Below are positions 59,064-64,000 of a stretch of 64,000 nt of DNA, in pieces. The stretch's first letter is position 1. Every line of letters begins with the position of its first letter. Source of the DNA: Lentimicrobiaceae bacterium (GTDB lineage Bacteria; Bacteroidota; Bacteroidia; Bacteroidales; Lentimicrobiaceae); NCBI GenBank assembly GCA_020636745.1, contig JACJXH010000002.1:558001-622000 (forward strand), read 5' to 3'. Both the position numbers and the translations under genes were made by a program. The notes below the pieces were generated by a model. That model worked only from the letters and a program-made list of their open reading frames with translations. It made no database searches and had not been told where the DNA came from.

Positions 59064-61505
59064 ATGATTCAGAAATTCATGGGTAATAAGCTCTTCCTGC
59101 TCATCTTGTTTATTCATAGCACATTCAGGTTATTTTCTCAGGATTATGTGGTTTCAGGGAGAGTGAGTGATTCAGCTACAAATGAATCGCTGGCTTTTGT
59201 GAATATTGTGATGAACGACGGGCATTTCGGTGGCGTTACGGATATTGATGGCCGCTTTGTTTTAACATCTGATTTGCCTGTAAAATCATTGACCATTAGT
59301 TATGTAGGATATAAGCCACGAAGAGTAATGCTGACTGGTGAAGGTAAAGAGCTTCGGATTCGTTTGCAAAGGGTTGAATTGGAACTTTCAGAGGTGTTGA
59401 TTATGGCAGGGGAAAATCCGGCTCACCGTATTATCAGGAATGCTATAAAAATGAAAAAAGTAAATAATCCGGCCAATATTCAATCTTTTACTTATACTTC
59501 CTATGATAAAATGATTTTTACGGTAAATGCTGATTCATTGCTTGCAAGCGAAGGTATGCCGCTTGATTCAAATGATTTGCGTTTGCTTCAGGTGCTTGAA
59601 AGGCAGCATTTGTTTATGATGGAGTCGGTGGCTGAGCATAAATATCTTCATCCTGACAAAAGCTACGATAAAATTATAGCAACCCGTATATCCGGATTAA
59701 AAGATCCTCTTTTTGTGTTCTTGATTTCACAGATGCAATCAGCTTCGTTTTACGATGATCTGATAACCATTGCCGGTGTAAATTATATTAATCCAATTAG
59801 CGCTGGTGCTGACAACCACTATTATTTTGCGCTGAAAGACACCATTTATGGCAGCAGCCTGGGCGATACTACTTTTGTAATTAGTTTCAAGCCCCAGTCT
59901 GGTCGCAATTTTGATGGAATGAAAGGTCTGCTTTATATCAATAATTATTTATGGGCCATACAGAATGTTATTGCTGAACCTGCAAGGCCCAATGAAGCTT
60001 TTGAGATGAAAATTCAGCAGATGTATAAATTAATTGATGGTAAGCAGTGGTTTCCTGTACAATTGAATACTGATATTACTTTTAATCGTATCAATATGAA
60101 CAAAGTGAAACCAATGGGAATTGGTAAAAGCTACCGACGCGATATAAGGCTTGACTCAAGTGTGGTGAAACGCGATATGACCAATATTGCTCTTGAGGTT
60201 GTTCCGCAAGCGTCTCATCAGGATGAATTATTCTGGCAACGCTACAGGGTAGATTCACTCACCCTTAGGGAAATCAATACATACAAAGTCATAGACAGTT
60301 TGGGAAGAGTAAATAATTTTGATGCCAAAGTGAAGGGACTTACTTCTCTTATGTCAGGAAAAATACCTTTGGGCTATCTGGAGATGGATTTAAACCGATT
60401 GTTCAGATATAGTCATTATGAAGGATTTTATGCAGGGCTTGGATTGCACACCAGCGATAAAGTTTCACGTTTTATTAAAGCTGGCGGTTTTTGGGGATAT
60501 GGGTTTAAGGATAAAGAGACCAAGTACGGAGCAGATATCCTGTTACGCTTGCACCGTTTTGATCATCTCACTCTTGGATTTAAGTATGCGAATGATCTTG
60601 AAGAGTCGGCAGGTGTGCACTTCTTTGATGACAATTTATCAGCATTTAATCCTCAGAACTTTCGTAACGTATTTATTAACAGGATGGATAAGGTGGAAAC
60701 ACGGGAAATTTTACTCAGATTCAGAATGCTACGTTACGTTCAGGCAGGATTGGGCATAGATCAATCATATAAAACTCCGGCTTTCAACTATTTATTTGTG
60801 CAGTATCCTGAGGAGCCCATCGTTCTTACTTCATCACACACATTCGGCAAAATTAAAGCGGGCTTCAAGTTTGCATATGGCGAGAAATTTATTCAAACGG
60901 CTGAAAATCAAGCTTCATTAGGAACAAAATTTCCTGTATTCTGGGCTCAGTTTACAGCCAGTCGCAATGGGTTTTTAAATGGAGGATTCGATTATAACCG
61001 CATTGATTTCAAGTTGTTATATTCGGTTTATACCCGTTTTATGGGGAATACCAACTTTATGCTTATCGGAGGTGCAATTGACCAACCGGCACCTTATTCA
61101 GAAATGATAAATGGAATGGGCAGTTCTAATAATACCTTTACCATTTATGCTTCGCCCGGTTTTACAACTATGCAGGCTGATGAGTTTATCAACGATCATT
61201 TCGCAGCCCTTTTTATCACCCACAACTTTGGAAAGTTATTGTTTCGTTCGCCATATTTTGAACCTGAATTGGCCATTGCTTTCAATGCAGGAGCCGGAAG
61301 CCTCAAAGAAACATGGCATCACCGGTATGCTGATTTTAAAACAATGGAGCGTGGTTATTTTGAAGGTGGATTGCTGGTTAACAATCTTATAAAATCCTCC
61401 TTCTCAGGGCTTGGATTGGCTGTTTTCTCAAGAGCCGGCGCTTACAGTTATCCCAAATTTGCAAAAAACCTGGTAATACGATTAACCATGAATTATACTT
61501 TCTGA
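59064..61505 (+). CDS. DUF5686 outer membrane protein with carboxypeptidase-regulatory-like domain
   Basis: An 813-residue outer membrane protein. A signal peptide covers about residues 1-26 (ending LFSQ). Residues about 27-110 are a CarboxypepD_reg-like domain (YVVSGRVSDSATNESLAFVNIV to RIRLQRVELELSEV), the module in front of many TonB-linked Bacteroidota barrels. The rest is the DUF5686 barrel, ending in the aromatic strand LVIRLTMNYTF. No TonB plug motif is obvious and no SusD is adjacent. Function unknown. An ATG 15 bases downstream is an alternative start. Confidence 0.87.
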   Translation: MIQKFMGNKLFLLILFIHSTFRLFSQDYVVSGRVSDSATNESLAFVNIVMNDGHFGGVTDIDGRFVLTSDLPVKSLTISYVGYKPRRVMLTGEGKELRIRLQRVELELSEVLIMAGENPAHRIIRNAIKMKKVNNPANIQSFTYTSYDKMIFTVNADSLLASEGMPLDSNDLRLLQVLERQHLFMMESVAEHKYLHPDKSYDKIIATRISGLKDPLFVFLISQMQSASFYDDLITIAGVNYINPISAGADNHYYFALKDTIYGSSLGDTTFVISFKPQSGRNFDGMKGLLYINNYLWAIQNVIAEPARPNEAFEMKIQQMYKLIDGKQWFPVQLNTDITFNRINMNKVKPMGIGKSYRRDIRLDSSVVKRDMTNIALEVVPQASHQDELFWQRYRVDSLTLREINTYKVIDSLGRVNNFDAKVKGLTSLMSGKIPLGYLEMDLNRLFRYSHYEGFYAGLGLHTSDKVSRFIKAGGFWGYGFKDKETKYGADILLRLHRFDHLTLGFKYANDLEESAGVHFFDDNLSAFNPQNFRNVFINRMDKVETREILLRFRMLRYVQAGLGIDQSYKTPAFNYLFVQYPEEPIVLTSSHTFGKIKAGFKFAYGEKFIQTAENQASLGTKFPVFWAQFTASRNGFLNGGFDYNRIDFKLLYSVYTRFMGNTNFMLIGGAIDQPAPYSEMINGMGSSNNTFTIYASPGFTTMQADEFINDHFAALFITHNFGKLLFRSPYFEPELAIAFNAGAGSLKETWHHRYADFKTMERGYFEGGLLVNNLIKSSFSGLGLAVFSRAGAYSYPKFAKNLVIRLTMNYTF

Positions 61506-61558
61506 AACATTGATTTATCATCGCAGGTTTCTGGTTGTTTCTTTGTCAAAATAAGTGA

Positions 61559-61588
61559 TTGCAAATCAGAAATATGGCTATAAATTTG
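61559..61588 (+). promoter_or_regulatory. Bacteroidota promoter (-33 and -7) of the AI-2E-type transporter
   Basis: TTG at 61559-61561, a 19-base spacer, then TAAATTTG at 61581-61588, an exact TAnnTTTG match at ideal spacing. The ATG lies 89 bases downstream. Confidence 0.65.
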
Positions 61589-61677
61589 AAAATCGGGGGT
61601 TCAACAGCTAAAACTATAAAATCTGTATTTCCGGAACTTAAAAATGATTTGTACATTCGCTTAAAAAAACCGAGAAT

Positions 61678-62772
61678 ATGAACCGTACAGCAAGAATTAT
61701 TTTCAGTATTGTGATGACTGTAGCTGGATTACTTTTTGTCTGGTATTTTTCCAATATCGTTTTTTATATCCTTGCTGCAGCAGTCATTTCAGTCATTGGC
61801 AGGCCATTGGTTGAATTTTTGAACGATTTGAAGGTCGGTCGGTTTCATTTGCCTCATTTTGTCAGCACCTTGCTTACACTTTTGGTTATACTTTTTGTCT
61901 TTGTGGCTTTCTTCAGTTTGTTTGTTCCCCTGGTAGCACAGCAGGCAAGGTTGTTTTCAAATATTGACACACAATCGTTAGCCAAAGTATTTGCTGAACC
62001 ACTGGCTTCGCTCGATTATATGATTCATCAGCTTTCGATACTGGAACAGGGGCAGAGTGTGCGTGACGCCATGTTGATTTGGCTTAAATCAATTGTGGAT
62101 GTCGCCACTTTTTCTAATGCTTTCAATTATTTTATTTCATTCACGGGCTCATTTCTCATGGCGGTTTTCTCCATTTTGTTTATGAGTTTCTTTTTTATCA
62201 AAGACGAAAAACTTTTGTATAATTCATTCCTGTTGTTGGTTCCCGAAAAACATAATGATGCTGCTGTGAGAATTCTGGCAGAGTGTAAACGGTTGCTTAC
62301 CCGCTATTTTCTGGGACTGTGTATGGAACTTGCATCCATGGTAACATTGATTACGTTGGGTCTGACTATTTTTGGTGTACAGAATGCTTTACTCATTGGT
62401 TTTATAGGCGGATTGATGAATATTATCCCTTACCTGGGGCCTTTAATTGGCGGCGTTATTGGCATTGTAATCGGAATATTGGGCAGTCTGTCAATGGGGG
62501 CTTATACTTCAATTTTACCTCTTAGCCTTACCATTGCGGGTGTATTTGCCGGGGCAAACCTTATCGATAATATAATTCTTCAACCTGTTATATATTCAAA
62601 TAGTGTAAAAGCACACCCGATTGAAATTTTTCTGGTAATCATTATTGCCGGCAGCCTTTTTGGAATCACCGGAATGATTCTTGCCGTGCCTGTTTATACT
62701 GTACTCCGAATAGTTTTACGCGAGTTTTTTAGTGAAATGAGGTTGGTTAGAAAGTTAACCGAAAATATGTAG
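61678..62772 (+). CDS. AI-2E family transporter (PerM-like)
   Basis: A 364-residue inner membrane protein with about eight hydrophobic helices and the family's C-terminal half, including GLMNIIPYLGPLIGGVIGIVIG and the DNIILQPVIYSN motif with the closing GSLFGITGMILAVPVYTVLRIV. Members are called AI-2E exporters but many probably act as ion or metabolite transporters, so the substrate is open. It is monocistronic, with a strong promoter upstream. Confidence 0.9.
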   Translation: MNRTARIIFSIVMTVAGLLFVWYFSNIVFYILAAAVISVIGRPLVEFLNDLKVGRFHLPHFVSTLLTLLVILFVFVAFFSLFVPLVAQQARLFSNIDTQSLAKVFAEPLASLDYMIHQLSILEQGQSVRDAMLIWLKSIVDVATFSNAFNYFISFTGSFLMAVFSILFMSFFFIKDEKLLYNSFLLLVPEKHNDAAVRILAECKRLLTRYFLGLCMELASMVTLITLGLTIFGVQNALLIGFIGGLMNIIPYLGPLIGGVIGIVIGILGSLSMGAYTSILPLSLTIAGVFAGANLIDNIILQPVIYSNSVKAHPIEIFLVIIIAGSLFGITGMILAVPVYTVLRIVLREFFSEMRLVRKLTENM

Positions 62773-62848
62773 AAGAGCAGGGTGTGCAATTTCAATCAAA
62801 GGTGGTTGCATGTGTATATTTAGCAAATGCCAGCAGATTTGCATTCCC

Positions 62849-62878
62849 AAAAAAAGAGCCGAAACACGAATGCTCCGG
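62849..62878 (-). terminator. possible terminator after frr
   Basis: Downstream of frr on the minus strand, GAGC and GCTC enclose a 12-base loop and are followed by seven Ts. The stem is short (4-5 bp), so function is uncertain. Confidence 0.45.
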
Positions 62879-62911
62879 CCCGATATTCAATATGGCTATT
62901 GAAAATTCTTC

Positions 62912-63475
62912 TTACACGGTCATGATGTCCTTTTCTTTGTGTTCGAAAAGTTTGTCAACTTTATCAGAGAATTTGTCAGTGAGATTCTGAATTTCTTTCT
63001 CTAATTGTTTGATTTCATCTTCCGGAACGCCTTCTTTCTCGAGTTTTTTCCCTGCATCAATAGCTGAGCGTCTGATGTTTCGGATAGTAACTTTAGCTCC
63101 TTCAACTTCGGCTTTGGCTTTTTTAACCAGGTCTTTGCGGCGCTCTTCTGTCAATGGCGGCACAGCTATGCGCAGGATTTCACCATTGTTCTGAGGATTA
63201 AAACCAAGGTTGGCTGCAAGAATAGCTTTCTCAATAGGAGCAAGCATGTTTTTTTCCCAGGGTTGCACAATTATCTGGCGGGGATCGGGAGTATTTATAT
63301 TTGACACCTGGTCAATGGCTGTAAGGGTTCCATAATAGTCAACCCGCACACCCTCGAGCATTGCAGGGCTGGCTTTGCCTGCACGGATTTTCTGAAACTC
63401 TTTGTCAAGGTGAACAAGCGCGCTGTTCATTCCTTCTTCGGCCTCATCAATTACAAATCTGACTTCTTCGTTCAT
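62912..63475 (-). CDS. frr: ribosome recycling factor
   Basis: A 187-residue two-domain factor that splits post-termination ribosomes with EF-G. The N-terminal helix bundle start (MNSALVHLDKEFQKIRAGKASPAMLEGVRVDYYG) and the DPRQIIVQPWEKNMLAPIEKAI stretch are the family signature, as are the RRKDLVKKAKAEVEGAKVTIRNIRR helices. It follows pyrH, the usual order, but also has its own promoter elements in the gap. Confidence 0.96.
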   Translation of the reverse strand: MNEEVRFVIDEAEEGMNSALVHLDKEFQKIRAGKASPAMLEGVRVDYYGTLTAIDQVSNINTPDPRQIIVQPWEKNMLAPIEKAILAANLGFNPQNNGEILRIAVPPLTEERRKDLVKKAKAEVEGAKVTIRNIRRSAIDAGKKLEKEGVPEDEIKQLEKEIQNLTDKFSDKVDKLFEHKEKDIMTV

Positions 63476-63533
63476 TTTTCTGGGATTAATTATTCCTGAT
63501 TATAGCACTCGCAGTGGTCTGGCTATAATTTTG

Positions 63534-63565
63534 CAAATATACAAAAGCGTTGGCCTAATTTCAAA
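63534..63565 (-). promoter_or_regulatory. Bacteroidota promoter (-33 and -7) of frr
   Basis: On the minus strand TTTG (63562-63565), a 20-base spacer, then TATATTTG (63534-63541), an exact match at near-ideal spacing. The ATG lies 58 bases downstream, in the gap between pyrH and frr. Confidence 0.7.
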
Positions 63566-63593
63566 TGCTGAAATCAGGAGCGGGTTGCATTTT

Positions 63594-64000
63594 TTAGTTA
63601 CTGACAACAGTTCCGATATTCTCCCCGTTGATTACCTTTAAAAGGTTTCCTGGTGTATTCATGTTGAATACCAGGATAGGAAGCTGGTTTTCCATACACA
63701 GGGTAAAAGCAGTAAGGTCCATAATATTTAAACCTTTTTCGTAAACATCAGTATATGAAATGGTTTCGTATTTAACGGCGTCCTTTACCTTTTCGGGGTC
63801 AGCAGTGTAAATGCCGTCAACACGTGTTCCTTTCATAATCACATCAGCCTGAATTTCAATGGCACGCAATGCCGAAGCTGTGTCGGTTGTAAAAAAGGGA
63901 TTACCGGTTCCGGCAGCAATGATAACAACTTTGCCTTCTTTGAGATAATCGATTGCCTTCCGGCGGCTCATCGATTCAGCTATAGGATCAATCGCGATAC
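63594..64000 (-). CDS. pyrH: UMP kinase (partial, N-terminus outside the window)
   Basis: The last 135 codons of UMP kinase, running off the right edge. Family blocks are present: DPIAESMSRRKAIDYL, VVIIAAGTGNPFFTTDTASALRA, GTRVDGIYTADP and the closing GNLLKVINGENIGTVVS. The enzyme phosphorylates UMP to UDP for pyrimidine nucleotide synthesis and is usually hexameric and feedback-controlled by UTP. The frame is open to the edge, so the internal ATG at 63971 is not the true start. Confidence 0.95.
   Translation of the reverse strand, partial: IAIDPIAESMSRRKAIDYLKEGKVVIIAAGTGNPFFTTDTASALRAIEIQADVIMKGTRVDGIYTADPEKVKDAVKYETISYTDVYEKGLNIMDLTAFTLCMENQLPILVFNMNTPGNLLKVINGENIGTVVSN

Noticed and set aside
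1..64000. tRNA genes, rRNA, CRISPR array, insertion sequences, prophage
   Set aside because: No cloverleaf or T-loop-like stretch, no phased repeat-spacer array, no transposase or integrase, and no phage structural gene was found in either strand.

Overview
The window comes from a chromosome of a Bacteroidota bacterium, most likely in or near the Bacteroidales. The evidence is the type IX secretion sorting domains (a type B gliding-type domain at the left edge and a type A domain on the CotH protein), carboxypeptidase-regulatory/DUF5686 and head-GIN proteins, lipoproteins with relaxed lipoboxes, and many upstream regions carrying the Bacteroidota -7 promoter motif TAnnTTTG, mostly without Shine-Dalgarno sequences. 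No tRNA, rRNA, CRISPR array, insertion sequence or prophage was seen. The gene content is largely core housekeeping plus envelope functions.

Layout. 1-4865: the end of a T9SS cargo gene, a secreted S9 peptidase and a secreted CotH-family protein. 5299-10896: a short unknown protein, three SurA/PpiC-type periplasmic folding factors and a MoxR ATPase, apparently one transcription unit closed by a strong terminator. 11351-13820: a lipoprotein with two solute-binding domains, convergent with an unknown four-helix membrane protein. 14321-18459: a MacAB-TolC-like efflux operon (adaptor, permease, outer membrane channel) with no local ATPase. 18676-22917: AlkB-like dioxygenase, AhpC-type peroxiredoxin, MazG, a PagL-like lipid A deacylase and an HD-domain protein. 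23122-28920: a beta-lactamase-fold lipoprotein, then a molybdenum cofactor operon (moeA, a short moaA, moaC, an unknown 4-TM protein, a MOSC-Mog fusion).

29168-41300: a small secreted protein, PEP carboxylase, Ppx/GppA, LpxH, a cysteine-less TlpA-like protein, purine nucleoside phosphorylase, LpxK, then a Nif3 / C4 zinc-ribbon pair and a TPR protein. 41380-47852: a FadL-like porin, a very Tyr/Trp- and Ser-rich repeat lipoprotein, ProS, a head-GIN lipoprotein and an FtsB/DivIC-like protein. 47863-52745: PriA, AroC and AroA. 53151-57928: an RNA methyltransferase, a hotdog thioesterase, OsmC and a two-component system followed by a MazG-like protein. 57959-64000: a CHAD protein, a DUF5686 outer membrane protein, an AI-2E-type exporter, Frr and the C-terminal part of PyrH.

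Themes. Envelope biogenesis dominates: outer membrane protein chaperones, LpxH and LpxK for lipid A synthesis, a PagL-like enzyme for lipid A trimming, several outer membrane barrels and surface lipoproteins, and a tripartite exporter. The most unusual items are the shortened MoaA beside an uncharacterised 4-TM protein, the MOSC-Mog fusion, the tandem solute-binding lipoprotein without a permease, the 2-TM module protein at 12840, the aromatic/Ser-rich repeat lipoprotein, and an 11-bp-phased direct repeat upstream of the two-component system.
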